DNA of 55,677 nt from an uncultured Rhodospirillales bacterium. GTDB lineage: Bacteria; Pseudomonadota; Alphaproteobacteria; Acetobacterales; Acetobacteraceae. This document shows, piece after piece, positions 43,107 to 52,275 of the stretch (positions are counted from its first letter, which is position 1; the number at the start of each line of letters is the position of its first letter). The stretch is from assembly GCA_903823665.1 (NCBI GenBank), contig CAIJTR010000015.1:1-55677 (forward strand). The letters are read 5' to 3'. The translations under genes were made by a program, and so were the position numbers. The notes under the pieces were generated by a model that saw only the letters and a program-made list of their open reading frames with translations, was not told the origin of the DNA and searched no databases.

Positions 43107-44990
43107 ATGAGTGAAGCCCCATCACCCGCCATCGCGTCCGATCACAAGCCCGCCTTTGCAGCGCTTTCATTGGCAGCCCTTGGCGTGGTCTACGGCGATC
43201 TGGGCACCAGCCCGCTCTACACGCTGAAAACCGTCCTCGACCTCGCCGGCACCACCACGCCCGAGACGATATTGGGCCTGTTGTCGTTGCTGATCTGGAC
43301 GCTGGTGATCATCACCTCGGTGAAATACGTGGCCTTCGTCATGCGCGTGGACAACGATGGCGAGGGTGGCATTCTCGCCCTCATGTCACTGCTCGGCGTG
43401 CAAAAGCAAAAGCGCCCGATGATCGTGCTCGTCGGTCTGTTCGGGGCAGCACTTATATATGGTGACGGCATCATCACCCCGGCCATCTCGGTGCTCTCAG
43501 CCCTTGAGGGCCTGACAATGGCAACCAATGCGATGACGCCGTTTGTGCTGCCGGCAGCCGTTGTCATCCTCGCCGCCCTGTTTGTCGTCCAGCCATTCGG
43601 AACCGACAAAATTGGCAAGGTGTTCGGGCCAGTGATGTTCCTTTGGTTCGTCGTGATCGGTGCTCTTGGCGCCTGGGGCATTATTCAGCACCCATCCGTG
43701 CTTTTCGCCCTCAACCCGTTGATCGGGCTGAAATATGTGTTCAACGGCGGATGGACTGCTTTCCTCACGTTGGGCGGTGTGTTTCTCTGCGTGACCGGTG
43801 CTGAAGCGCTTTATGCCGATATGGGCCATTTCGGTGCCAGGCCCATCCGGTTTGCCTGGTACAGCATTGTGCTCCCTGCCCTCGTGCTGAGCTACGCAGG
43901 CCAAGCCGGTATTTTGCTTGAAGGTGCTTCATCCGAGGGCAACATCTTCTTCCTGCTCTGCCCAGCGCCGCTTCTCATCCCAATGGTCGCCCTGGCCACG
44001 GTCGCCACCATCATCGCCAGCCAGGCGATCATCACCGGTGCGTTCTCCATGACGCGTCAGGCGATCCAGCTTGGCTGGTTCCCGCGCATGCACATCACCC
44101 AAACCTCGCAGGAAGGCTATGGCCAGATTTACGTGGGGGCGGTGAATTGGATCATGATGATCCTCACCATCGCGCTGGCCCTGGCATTCAAGAAATCAGA
44201 CAACCTTGCCGCCGCCTATGGCATCGCGGTGTCGCTGACCATGCTGCTGACCACGTGCCTGCTGTTCGTCGCCATGCGCGAGATCTGGCGCTGGGGATTG
44301 GCCGCTGCCGGGGCCGTGGCCGGTGTCTTCTTCGTCATCGACGCCACATTCGTCGTTGCCAACTCGTTGAAAATCTTGGAAGGCGGCTGGATTCCGCTCG
44401 CACTCGCCGCCATCGTGTTCTTCGTCATGGCCACCTGGCATGAAGGGGTGACGGCAGTGACCATGGCGCTGCGGATGCGAGCGGTGCCGGTGGACGAATT
44501 CCTGGCGGACCTCAAAACCCGCAACATCCCCAGGGTTCCCGGCACGGCGGTGTTCCTCACCCGCACGCTCGATGCCACGCCGCCGGTGCTGCTGTGGCAT
44601 GTGCGGAACAATCGCGCTTTGCATGAAACCGTGGTGGCGCTGAATGTGCAGATCAAGCCGATCCCCTGGGTGGACCCGGCGGTGCGCGTGGCCATTGAGC
44701 AGGTCGGCGAGAATTTCTGGCGTATGACGGCCATCTACGGCTTCATGGAAAAGCCCGACATTCCTGCCCTGATCGCCACCGGCCACAGCCGCGGCTGCGC
44801 CATCGAGCTGGACGATGTGACCTATTATCTCGGTCACGAAACCGTGCTGCACCGCACCGACGGCAAAGGTGTGCCGTGGTGGCGCGAGGCGATCTTCGCC
44901 TTCATGCTCCGCAACGCCACCCAATCCGCCGGTTTCTTCAACCTGCCGCGTGAGGGCGTGGTGGAGATTGGGCGGCAGGTGGAGATTTAG
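43107..44990 (+). CDS. kup: Low-affinity potassium transporter Kup
   Basis: This 627-residue K+/H+ symporter has about twelve membrane helices followed by a cytosolic C-terminal domain. The first helix has GVVYGDLGTSPLYTLKTV, the family hallmark, and GDGIITPAISVLSALEGL, TGAEALYADMGHFG and QAIITGAFSMTRQAIQLGWFPR are other signature blocks. Length and order agree with E. coli Kup. The ATG giving MSEAPS follows GAGGGA; a TTG six codons earlier is unlikely. Confidence 0.96.
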   Translation: MSEAPSPAIASDHKPAFAALSLAALGVVYGDLGTSPLYTLKTVLDLAGTTTPETILGLLSLLIWTLVIITSVKYVAFVMRVDNDGEGGILALMSLLGVQKQKRPMIVLVGLFGAALIYGDGIITPAISVLSALEGLTMATNAMTPFVLPAAVVILAALFVVQPFGTDKIGKVFGPVMFLWFVVIGALGAWGIIQHPSVLFALNPLIGLKYVFNGGWTAFLTLGGVFLCVTGAEALYADMGHFGARPIRFAWYSIVLPALVLSYAGQAGILLEGASSEGNIFFLLCPAPLLIPMVALATVATIIASQAIITGAFSMTRQAIQLGWFPRMHITQTSQEGYGQIYVGAVNWIMMILTIALALAFKKSDNLAAAYGIAVSLTMLLTTCLLFVAMREIWRWGLAAAGAVAGVFFVIDATFVVANSLKILEGGWIPLALAAIVFFVMATWHEGVTAVTMALRMRAVPVDEFLADLKTRNIPRVPGTAVFLTRTLDATPPVLLWHVRNNRALHETVVALNVQIKPIPWVDPAVRVAIEQVGENFWRMTAIYGFMEKPDIPALIATGHSRGCAIELDDVTYYLGHETVLHRTDGKGVPWWREAIFAFMLRNATQSAGFFNLPREGVVEIGRQVEI

Positions 44991-44996
44991 CGCGGG

Positions 44997-45947
44997 CTAA
45001 TAGCCGCGGGCAGTGTCGAACACGTTCGGCATCGGCTTCCCCGCCTGCCACGCCGCGAGGTTCTCGAAGAACAGCACCACGGAATCACGCGCGTAGGTTT
45101 TCGGATCATCGGCTGCCACATGGGGGGTGATGACGAGGTTGCGCGTCGTCCAAAGCCGGTGGCCGGGCGGGATGGGCTCGGGCACGAACACGTCCAGCAC
45201 CGCACCACCAAGATGGCCCGTGTCAAGCAGATCGCACAGCGCGTCCTGATCGAGCAGCGCGCCACGGCCGACGTTGATGACGAATGCGCCCTTCGGCAGC
45301 AACTCCATGCGAGCGCGGGTGAGCATGGCCTCGGTTTCAGCCGTCAGCGGGGCGGCGAGCAGTAGGAACTCGGCGGTGGGCAGCACGGCGTCCAAATGCG
45401 CCACCGTCACCGTTGCGTCGAAATCCGGATGAGGTTCAGCGCTTTTGCGGATGCCGGTGGTGCGCATGGCGAACAGGCGCGCGGCCTTCGCACTCGCAGC
45501 CCCCAGATCGCCGGTGCCGATCACAGCGAGGTGCCGGCCGGCGAGGACGGAGGCGTAATGCTTCTCCCAGCGTTGGGCGTGCTGGGCTGCGATCATCTGC
45601 GGCATTTTGCCCGCCAGCATCAGCAGCGCCATGGCGGCGTATTCCGCCACGCGCGGGCCGTGCACGCCGCTGTTGTTGAGCAGCATCACGCCGTTCGGCA
45701 GCCAATCATACGGGGCCAGTTTCTCCAGCCCGGCGGAGGTGCAGAAGATCAGCTTCAGCTTCGGGCCGAGCAGACGACAATACAGGCGCAGCGCGTTGGA
45801 GGTGGTGATGAGCGCCTCCGCCTCCGCCACGCCAGCTATGAATCCTGCCTCGTCATCGGCGAAGCTGAGCGTGTGACCGGGCGGAAACATCGCCTCGGTG
45901 ACCGCGAAATCCGGGTCATTCGGCGCATTTTGGATATGAATTCGCAT
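44997..45947 (-). CDS. D-isomer-specific 2-hydroxyacid dehydrogenase
   Basis: This 316-residue NAD(P)-dependent enzyme is of the glyoxylate/hydroxypyruvate reductase type. The NAD motif is LAVIGTGDLGAASAKAA. The catalytic Arg is in INVGRGALLDQDAL, the Glu in LDVFVPEPIPP and the His in VITPHVAADDPKTYA. The N-terminal part is a flavodoxin-like substrate domain. The ATG shares one base with the stop of the upstream RNA methyltransferase gene. The substrate is unknown; the sequence is not close to SerA or D-lactate dehydrogenase. Confidence 0.88.
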   Translation of the reverse strand: MRIHIQNAPNDPDFAVTEAMFPPGHTLSFADDEAGFIAGVAEAEALITTSNALRLYCRLLGPKLKLIFCTSAGLEKLAPYDWLPNGVMLLNNSGVHGPRVAEYAAMALLMLAGKMPQMIAAQHAQRWEKHYASVLAGRHLAVIGTGDLGAASAKAARLFAMRTTGIRKSAEPHPDFDATVTVAHLDAVLPTAEFLLLAAPLTAETEAMLTRARMELLPKGAFVINVGRGALLDQDALCDLLDTGHLGGAVLDVFVPEPIPPGHRLWTTRNLVITPHVAADDPKTYARDSVVLFFENLAAWQAGKPMPNVFDTARGY

Positions 45948-46666
45948 CACAAACTCCCTGCAAGTCCTGCCAGCATCACCGCTGCCGCCTGCGCCACGTT
46001 GAGGCTTTGCAGCCGTCCTGACCCTGCAATGCGAATGTGACGGCGGCAAGCGGCGAGCACGTCCGGCGAGATGCCGTTCTCCTCGCTGCCGAGCACGAGG
46101 GCGATGGAGCGGTCTCGCGGCAGGTCTGACAGCGGCATGGCATCGCGGCTGAGCGAGCTGGCCACCGTGCGGTAATGCGCATCGAGCGATTGCAACACGT
46201 TGGGAAGATTGCGGGATTTGTAGAGGTCGAGCATCTCAAGCCCACCTTCCGCCGTCCGATACGCGGCGTCTGACGGCATGGCGTGGCCGGGGCCTTCCCC
46301 GATCAGGATGGCCCCCACGCCGAAAAACGCGGCGGAGCGGGCGATGGCGCCCAGATTGTGCGGGTTGCCGATGCCGTCGAGGATCAACAGCAGCTTGTGC
46401 TTCGGCGGGTCGAGCAACGGGAAGACCGGCACGGCGCGGGCGCGGGCGACGGCGGCGATCCCGCCATGATGCGGGGTTCCCGTCACTTTCTCCAGTTCCT
46501 CCGCCTCCACCATCCGGTACGGCTTGCGGGCGGCGGCGAGCACAGCGCAATGCGGGCCGGCGACGGCTTTCATCTCGGGCAGGTAGAACAAGCGCTCCAC
46601 CTGCTCGGGCCTGCGGCGAAACAGCGCGTCGATCGGCTTCAGGCCACAGATTGTGTCGGTTTTCAT
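45947..46666 (-). CDS. SpoU-class (TrmH family) RNA 2'-O-methyltransferase
   Basis: This 239-residue knotted methyltransferase has an N-terminal L30e-like domain (ICGLKPIDALFRRRPEQVERLFYL) and a SPOUT core. Motif 1 is LDGIGNPHNLGAIARSAAFFG, motif 2 is ALVLGSEENGIS and motif 3 is LQSLNVAQAAAVML. It is the second such enzyme in the window but lacks the long tail of the RlmB-like one, and its precise RNA target is not known. It is divergent from a pseudouridine synthase gene 45 bp away, so two RNA-modification genes share a promoter region. Confidence 0.88.
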   Translation of the reverse strand: MKTDTICGLKPIDALFRRRPEQVERLFYLPEMKAVAGPHCAVLAAARKPYRMVEAEELEKVTGTPHHGGIAAVARARAVPVFPLLDPPKHKLLLILDGIGNPHNLGAIARSAAFFGVGAILIGEGPGHAMPSDAAYRTAEGGLEMLDLYKSRNLPNVLQSLDAHYRTVASSLSRDAMPLSDLPRDRSIALVLGSEENGISPDVLAACRRHIRIAGSGRLQSLNVAQAAAVMLAGLAGSL

Positions 46667-46711
46667 GCGCGTGGCTTCCGCCGGATGCGCCAAGCTGTCA
46701 ACACTTCACGC

Positions 46712-47353
46712 ATGATGACCCTGCCGATCCTCCTCGCCACACCACATTTCGTTGTGCTCAACAAGCCCGCGGGCCTCGCCGTGCATCCCGGGCCGGCGGA
46801 TGGGCCGAGCGTGGAGGATTTTTTCCCAGAGCTTTCGCGCCGGAAAGATGGACCATGGCTGGCGCACCGGCTGGACGCGGACACTTCCGGCTGCCTGCTG
46901 GTGGCACTGCGCAAAGCCCCACTTCTGGCAGCACAGGCAGCGTTTGCCGAGGGACGGGTGGTGAAGACCTACTGGGCGGTTGTGGTCGGTGGGCCTGAGG
47001 CCGATGCCGGAGAAATCCGCGCGCCCATCGTGAAGCGCAGCACCGCGCAGGGATGGCGGATGGAGACGGACGCCAGTGGCCAGCCCGCGCACACGAGTTG
47101 GCGCGTGCTTGGGCGGGGTGATGGGCTGGCGTGGCTGGAACTCACCCCGCACACCGGCCGCACCCATCAGATCCGTGTTCATGCCGCGCATGAAGGATGG
47201 CCGATCTTGGGCGACCCGCTTTATGGCCGGCCGGGCGAGGGCCTGCATTTGCTGGCGCGCAGTCTGCAGGTTCCAGTCGAACCGCCGATTTCCGCCACTG
47301 CCCCACCGCCTCAGGCGATGCGGGCGGCGCTATCGAAGTGCGGGTGGTCGTAA
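46712..47353 (+). CDS. RluA-family pseudouridine synthase
   Basis: This 213-residue enzyme converts uridine in rRNA or tRNA to pseudouridine. VVLNKPAGLAVHPGP is motif I. The catalytic Asp is in LAHRLDADTSGCLLVAL. TYWAVVVGG and the C-terminal LTPHTGRTHQIRVHAAHEGWPILGDPLYG complete the family pattern. There is no S4 domain, so it resembles the shorter RluA/TruC-like members. The true start is one of two adjacent ATGs; the frame is open far upstream on the strand opposite the SpoU gene, but that part is shadow. Confidence 0.9.
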   Translation: MMTLPILLATPHFVVLNKPAGLAVHPGPADGPSVEDFFPELSRRKDGPWLAHRLDADTSGCLLVALRKAPLLAAQAAFAEGRVVKTYWAVVVGGPEADAGEIRAPIVKRSTAQGWRMETDASGQPAHTSWRVLGRGDGLAWLELTPHTGRTHQIRVHAAHEGWPILGDPLYGRPGEGLHLLARSLQVPVEPPISATAPPPQAMRAALSKCGWS

Positions 47354-47363
47354 AGCCTCGCGG

Positions 47364-48251
47364 TTAAACCGGCTTGGCGAAAATCTGCTCAAGCGTGTGC
47401 GCCAAGCTTTCCTGCCACTGCGGCAGAGCAAGGCCAAACACGTGGTTCAGCTTCGAGCCATCAAGCCGCGAGTTCGCCGGGCGTTTTGCGGGTGTCGGCC
47501 AGTCGGCGGTGGCGATCGCGTCCACGTCCGGCACCGCGTTCCCTTGCGCTGCGGAAATCCGGAAAATCTCGCTCGCCAGACCGTGCCAGCTTGTCGAACC
47601 GGTGCCGCTGGCATGGAACACGCCGCGATACTCGTCCCGCCAGCCACCGGCGTCGATCTTGGCGACAATCGCCAGCATCGCGCGGGCGAGGTCGTCGGCC
47701 AGCGTCGGGTTGCCGACCTGATCGCCCACCACGCGCAGCTTCGGCATCTTTTTTGCGGCGTTGAGCATGGTCAGCACGAAATTCTTGCCCTCAGCGGCGT
47801 AGACCCAGGCGGTTCGCAGCACGATGGTCTGCGGATTGGCGGCCAGCACCGCGTGCTCCCCGGCCAGCTTCGTCGTACCATACACGCCGGTCGGGCCGGT
47901 CGGGTCAGTCTCGACATAGGGCTCGGTCTTGGAGCCATCGAACACGTAATCGGTCGAAATATGGATCAGCGGGATGTGCTTGCGGGCGCAATACTCTGCA
48001 AGCAACTTCGGGCCGACATGATTGGCGCGATCCGCCGCTTCATTTTCTGATTCTGCTTTATCAACAGCGGTATAGGCCGCGGCGTTGAGAATCATGCGAG
48101 GAGAGGCTGCCTCCAGTATCGCGGGCAATGCCGCCAGATTGTCAAAGTCGAAATCAGGCCGCCCAACCCGCAGCACTGCCAGCCCGTCTGCGTGCGCTTC
48201 GAGCGCGCGGGCCACCTGACCGGTGCCGCCAGTGATCAGAATGGGGCCCAT
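47364..48251 (-). CDS. rfbD: dTDP-4-dehydrorhamnose reductase
   Basis: This 295-residue extended SDR performs the last step of dTDP-L-rhamnose synthesis. The NADPH motif is ILITGGTGQVARAL. The catalytic YxxxK is in GVYGTTKLAGEHAV, and HISTDYVFDGSK carries the conserved Thr. The ATG begins 2 bp after the rfbC stop. It is the last gene of rfbBACD, and the product supplies L-rhamnose for the surface polysaccharide encoded by the neighbouring genes. Confidence 0.95.
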   Translation of the reverse strand: MGPILITGGTGQVARALEAHADGLAVLRVGRPDFDFDNLAALPAILEAASPRMILNAAAYTAVDKAESENEAADRANHVGPKLLAEYCARKHIPLIHISTDYVFDGSKTEPYVETDPTGPTGVYGTTKLAGEHAVLAANPQTIVLRTAWVYAAEGKNFVLTMLNAAKKMPKLRVVGDQVGNPTLADDLARAMLAIVAKIDAGGWRDEYRGVFHASGTGSTSWHGLASEIFRISAAQGNAVPDVDAIATADWPTPAKRPANSRLDGSKLNHVFGLALPQWQESLAHTLEQIFAKPV

Positions 48252-48253
48252 CG

Positions 48254-48808
48254 TCAAGCCGCGAACCAACCGGCGGCCGCTTCCAGCCCCGGCAATTCCT
48301 GGTCCTTGTCGGACACAATGGCCGAGCCGCGCTCAAGCGGCCAGGGCAGCGCCAGCTTCGGGTCGTTCCACATGATGCCGCGCTCAGCCGCGCGATCATA
48401 GGCACCATCGACCTTGTACATCACATCGGTATCGGCTTCCAAAGCACAAAAACCATGGAGGAAACCCTTTGGAATCCAAAGCTGCGCGCCGTTCTCGGCA
48501 CTCAGCGTGGCCCCCACGTGCTGGCCGTAGGTCGGTGAGTCGGTGCGGATGTCGATGGCGACATCCCAGATTGAGCCTTTCAGCACACGCACGAGTTTGC
48601 CCTGCGCGTTCGGCCCGATTTGGCAGTGCAAACCGCGCACCACGCCCTTGTGCGAGCGGCTTTGATTGTCCTGGATGAAATGGGCCCCGAGGCCGATCTC
48701 GGTGAACTTGCCCACGCTGTAGGTTTCGGAGAAGAACCCACGGCTGTCAGCAAAGCGCGGCGGGGTGATGAGCATCACACCGTCGATGTGAAAGCGTTGC
48801 ACATTCAT
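48254..48808 (-). CDS. rfbC: dTDP-4-dehydrorhamnose 3,5-epimerase
   Basis: This 184-residue cupin epimerase has FADSRGFFSETY, the active-site His in VVRGLHCQIGP, and GSIWDVAIDIRTDSPTYG and WIPKGFLHGFCAL as the conserved blocks. It acts third in the rhamnose pathway. It overlaps the rfbA stop by one base. Confidence 0.96.
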   Translation of the reverse strand: MNVQRFHIDGVMLITPPRFADSRGFFSETYSVGKFTEIGLGAHFIQDNQSRSHKGVVRGLHCQIGPNAQGKLVRVLKGSIWDVAIDIRTDSPTYGQHVGATLSAENGAQLWIPKGFLHGFCALEADTDVMYKVDGAYDRAAERGIMWNDPKLALPWPLERGSAIVSDKDQELPGLEAAAGWFAA

Positions 48809-49680
48809 CAGCGGTGCCCCTCAGCGATCGCCATCATTACACGGCCCAGATCGGTCTTGCCCAGCGCGCGGGCGTGATCGCGCAGCGTGGCAGCGTCGAT
48901 CCACCCCATGCGAAACGCCACCTCCTCTGGGCAGCCGACGAGCATACCCTGGCGCTGCTGGATGGTCTGCACGAAGGTTCCGGCCTGCATCAGACTGTCT
49001 GGGGTTCCAGCATCGAGCCACGCACAACCACGGCCAAGCTTTTGAACATGCAGCTTTCCAGCTTCCATGTACATCCGGTTGAGATCGGTGATCTCAAGCT
49101 CCCCACGCGCCGAGGGCTTCACGGCGGCGGCCATTTCGGTGACGTCCTTGTCGTAGAAATACAGCCCGATCACCGCCCAGTTTGAGGCCGGGTTGGCTGG
49201 CTTTTCGACGATATCCAAAGCGCGCCCGTGCGGGTCCATCGTCACGACGCCGTAGCGTTCCGGATCGGCCACCTGATAGGCGAACACCGACGCGCCGTCG
49301 TCGCGCTTGGCCGCTTCCTGCAACTGGAGGGACAGGTGATCACCGAAGATCATATTGTCGCCGAGTGCCAGCGCACAGGCCTCACCGGCCAGCCAATCGC
49401 GGGCAATGTGGAAGGCCTGCGCCAAGCCCTCGGGCTTTGGCTGCACGGCATAGGTGAAGTTCACGCCCAGCCGCGCGCCGTCGCCCATCAGGCGGCTGAA
49501 CTGCGGAAGGTCTGCTGGGGTGGAAATGACCATGATGTCGCGGATGCCGGCGAGCATCAGCACGGATAGCGGGTAATAGATCATCGGCTTGTCATAGACC
49601 GGCAACAGCTGCTTGCTGGTCGCCTGTGTCATTGGGTGGAGGCGGGTGCCGGAACCTCCGGCGAGGATGATGCCTTTCAT
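48808..49680 (-). CDS. rfbA: Glucose-1-phosphate thymidylyltransferase
   Basis: This 290-residue nucleotidyltransferase makes dTDP-glucose. The nucleotide-binding loop is [14 protein letters not shown], followed by [28 protein letters not shown] holds the metal-binding Asp, and [13 protein letters not shown] and [18 protein letters not shown] are typical of RmlA. The ATG overlaps the rfbB stop as ATGA. It is the first enzyme of the dTDP-rhamnose pathway. Confidence 0.96.
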   Translation of the reverse strand: MKGIILAGGSGTRLHPMTQATSKQLLPVYDKPMIYYPLSVLMLAGIRDIMVISTPADLPQFSRLMGDGARLGVNFTYAVQPKPEGLAQAFHIARDWLAGEACALALGDNMIFGDHLSLQLQEAAKRDDGASVFAYQVADPERYGVVTMDPHGRALDIVEKPANPASNWAVIGLYFYDKDVTEMAAAVKPSARGELEITDLNRMYMEAGKLHVQKLGRGCAWLDAGTPDSLMQAGTFVQTIQQRQGMLVGCPEEVAFRMGWIDAATLRDHARALGKTDLGRVMMAIAEGHR

Positions 49681-50756
49681 GCCGCGGCACCCTTCGTGTC
49701 CGCCGCGGCTCCCCCCAAGCGCTGGCCAGAATACTTGGCGGCGCGAATGCCTTCCCACCACGGGCGGTTGGCCAGATACCAGTCAATCGTCTTGCCCAGG
49801 CCCGCCTCGAAATCATGCGGGGCCTTCCAGGACAATGCCGCCTCGGTGGCCGAGGGGTCGATCTCGTAGCGGAAATCATGACCAGGGCGATCGGTCACGA
49901 AGCGGATCAGGCGGGAGCGCGGGCCTGCCGGGTCCGGCACGCGGGCATCAAGGGCGGCGCAGATGGCGTTCACCACTTGCAAATTGGTGCGCGGCTGGCG
50001 GGCGGAGATGGCATACGTGGCCCCGATCTGGCCGCTCTCGATCACCTTGGTGAGTGCGACCGCGTGATCATCCACAAACAGCCAATCGCGCATCTGCGAG
50101 CCATCGCCATAGACGGGCAGAGTCTTGCCCTCCAGCGCGTTCAGCGTCACCAACGGGATCAGCTTCTCCGGGAACTGCCACAGGCCGTAATTGTTGGCCG
50201 TGTTGCTGACGATGGTGGGCAGGCCGTAGGTGTGATGCCATGCGCGCACCAGATGGTCTGACGCCGCCTTGCTCGCCGAATACGGGCTGCGTGGGTCATA
50301 CGGCGTATTCTCGGTGAACGGCGGGTCGTTCGGGCCAAGCGCTCCAAACACCTCGTCGGTCGAGACGTGATGGAACCGGAACGCGGCCTTGCGGTCCGCA
50401 GGCAGTGCCGCCCAATACTCCCGCGCCGCATCGAGCAGCGTGTAGGTGCCGACGACATTGCTCTGAATGAACGGACCTGGCCCGTCGATGGAGCGATCGA
50501 CATGTGTCTCAGCCGCAAGATGCATCACCGCATCCGGCTGGTGGGTGGCAAAGGCGGCGCGCATGGCTTCGGGATCGGCGATATCGGCACGGATCAGCAC
50601 ATGGCGATTGTGATGCGCCGCCTCCTCCAAGGCATCCTCAGAGGCGGCGTAGGTCATCTTGTCGATGTTGACGACCTCATGGCTGCTATTTCGGATCATA
50701 TGGCGGATCACCGCCGACCCGATGAAACCGCAGCCGCCGGTCACGATAATCCGCAT
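49677..50756 (-). CDS. rfbB: dTDP-glucose 4,6-dehydratase
   Basis: This 359-residue extended SDR has the NAD motif [29 protein letters not shown] and [11 protein letters not shown] hold the active-site Thr-Asp-Glu, and [22 protein letters not shown] carries the catalytic Tyr and Lys. It converts dTDP-glucose to the 4-keto-6-deoxy sugar. It is the first gene of the rfbBACD unit, with AGAGGG before the ATG. The promoter should lie in the ~170 bp shared with the divergent acyltransferase gene. Confidence 0.96.
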   Translation of the reverse strand: MRIIVTGGCGFIGSAVIRHMIRNSSHEVVNIDKMTYAASEDALEEAAHHNRHVLIRADIADPEAMRAAFATHQPDAVMHLAAETHVDRSIDGPGPFIQSNVVGTYTLLDAAREYWAALPADRKAAFRFHHVSTDEVFGALGPNDPPFTENTPYDPRSPYSASKAASDHLVRAWHHTYGLPTIVSNTANNYGLWQFPEKLIPLVTLNALEGKTLPVYGDGSQMRDWLFVDDHAVALTKVIESGQIGATYAISARQPRTNLQVVNAICAALDARVPDPAGPRSRLIRFVTDRPGHDFRYEIDPSATEAALSWKAPHDFEAGLGKTIDWYLANRPWWEGIRAAKYSGQRLGGAAADTKGAAA

Positions 50757-50924
50757 CAAACCCTCTTTGAAATCAACATTCGGCCGCAACCTGCCAGCAC
50801 TCGCGCCGCACTGCAACGCAACCATGGGAAATGGCTGCCGATGTCATTTTAAATTGCAATTTGGTGACGGCCTCTGGCGCGACGCCTCCGTCCTCTCCTA
50901 TACGATGGCAAAGGAGATCAGACA

Positions 50925-51728
50925 ATGATTCCATGCCTCGGCAATGTTACGGCCGAACATCTTGAGCACATTATCGACGGCCATATCAGTCAGCTTACCA
51001 GTGACGAGCTTGTCAATATGCCGCTGACGCTGCTGGACGGCGACGACCCGATCACCATCGCACTCGGCATTGAGGCCAGCGGCAGCCCCGATCTGACCGT
51101 CATTGTCACCGATCCCGACCGGCCAATTGGCAAGCTGCGCGTCCACGCCGCCGCCCATGGCTGCGTGATCATATTCGACAATCGTGACGCGGCGGGGACG
51201 CTATACGGCAATATCCGCCTCGCCGGCCACGGTTCGGCAGTGATCTTTGCGGGCCTCGGCGATGCCTATGTGGCAATGCACGATGTGCTGCTGCGCTCGC
51301 CGGAGCAGCTACTCTTCTGGGGCCGCGGGGCGACGGCGGTTGGCTGCAGTATCGAATTGGAGGGAGAGGGCAAGGCGGTTGCGATTGGCGATGACGCATT
51401 GCTGTCTGCCGGCATCTGGATCCGCAATCACGACATGCATTCCGTCCACGATCTGGCCACCGGCACCCGCATCAATCGCCCACCGGTGGACGTGTTCATC
51501 GAACCGCATGTCTGGATTGGGCAGAACGCCATGTTGCTCGGTTGCCCGCGGATTGGGGCGGGCTCAATCGTGGGTGCGCAGGCGCTGGTCAAATCCACCA
51601 TTGCCCGCAAAGTGGCCGTGGGCGGCGTGCCTGCGCGGGTCATTCGCAGCAATGTCAGTTGGGGCCGCGACATCAACGGCATGACCGACGCCGAGTGCCG
51701 CTTGCTCGACGCCCTCCCATCGGCATAA
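50925..51728 (+). CDS. Left-handed beta-helix (hexapeptide) acyltransferase
   Basis: This 267-residue protein has a C-terminal parallel beta-helix with hexapeptide repeats (VFIEPHVWIGQNAMLLGCPRI, GAGSIVGAQALVKSTI). It ends VGGVPARVIR, as in maltose/serine/virginiamycin-type acetyltransferases. IRNHDMHSVHD holds the likely catalytic His. The N-terminal ~100 residues are less typical. AGGAG stands eight bases before the ATG. It probably O-acetylates a sugar of the surface polysaccharide made with the adjacent rhamnose genes. Confidence 0.85.
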   Translation: MIPCLGNVTAEHLEHIIDGHISQLTSDELVNMPLTLLDGDDPITIALGIEASGSPDLTVIVTDPDRPIGKLRVHAAAHGCVIIFDNRDAAGTLYGNIRLAGHGSAVIFAGLGDAYVAMHDVLLRSPEQLLFWGRGATAVGCSIELEGEGKAVAIGDDALLSAGIWIRNHDMHSVHDLATGTRINRPPVDVFIEPHVWIGQNAMLLGCPRIGAGSIVGAQALVKSTIARKVAVGGVPARVIRSNVSWGRDINGMTDAECRLLDALPSA

Positions 51729-51774
51729 GAGAAAGGCGTAGCTTAGCACTGAGTTTTACCGTGGAGCTCTTTTT

Positions 51775-52275
51775 ATGCCCGATGACGCCACACGGTCCCG
51801 GCAAACGTTCCTGCCCCATATCGACCAACTGCTGAAATCGTTGCGCATCACGCGCGAACGACTGTCGAGCCGCTCCAAAATTGCGGTCGACACCCGTCTG
51901 CTTCGTGCCTTGCTGCAATCGCTGGCGGCACAGGCACCGTTCGATCAGGAATTCTACCTGAAGGCGAACCCGGATATCGCAGCGGCATTCCGCGCCGGCC
52001 AGATCCCTGATCTGCACGTGCATTACATCGAAAACGGCTACTTTGAAGGCCGCGCCTGCGCCCTCCCGCTTGTGGACGAGGTTTTCTACGCCAAATCCTA
52101 CCCGGATATTGGGGTCGCCATCAGCCGCGGTGAGATCAGTTCCGCCACTGAGCATTATGCCCAATCCGGTGCCGCCGAGGGCCGCATTCCAAGCGAGGCC
52201 ATGCGGGCGGAAATCGACCGTTGGGCCGCGGCCTTGGCGGACGATCAAACCGGCCGCGCGCCGGGTGCTGCTTGA
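51775..52275 (+). CDS. Repeat-containing protein of the polysaccharide cluster
   Basis: This 166-residue protein has two copies of a ~38-residue unit: FDQEFYLKANPDIAAAF...HYIENGYFEGR and VDEVFYAKSYPDIGVAI...HYAQSGAAEGR. This unit is often found beside or fused to glycosyltransferases. No catalytic residues are visible. Its TGA overlaps a TTG that opens the next, much larger frame, which continues with further copies of the same unit. The two may be coupled genes, or one gene split by a frameshift. Confidence 0.65.
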   Translation: MPDDATRSRQTFLPHIDQLLKSLRITRERLSSRSKIAVDTRLLRALLQSLAAQAPFDQEFYLKANPDIAAAFRAGQIPDLHVHYIENGYFEGRACALPLVDEVFYAKSYPDIGVAISRGEISSATEHYAQSGAAEGRIPSEAMRAEIDRWAAALADDQTGRAPGAA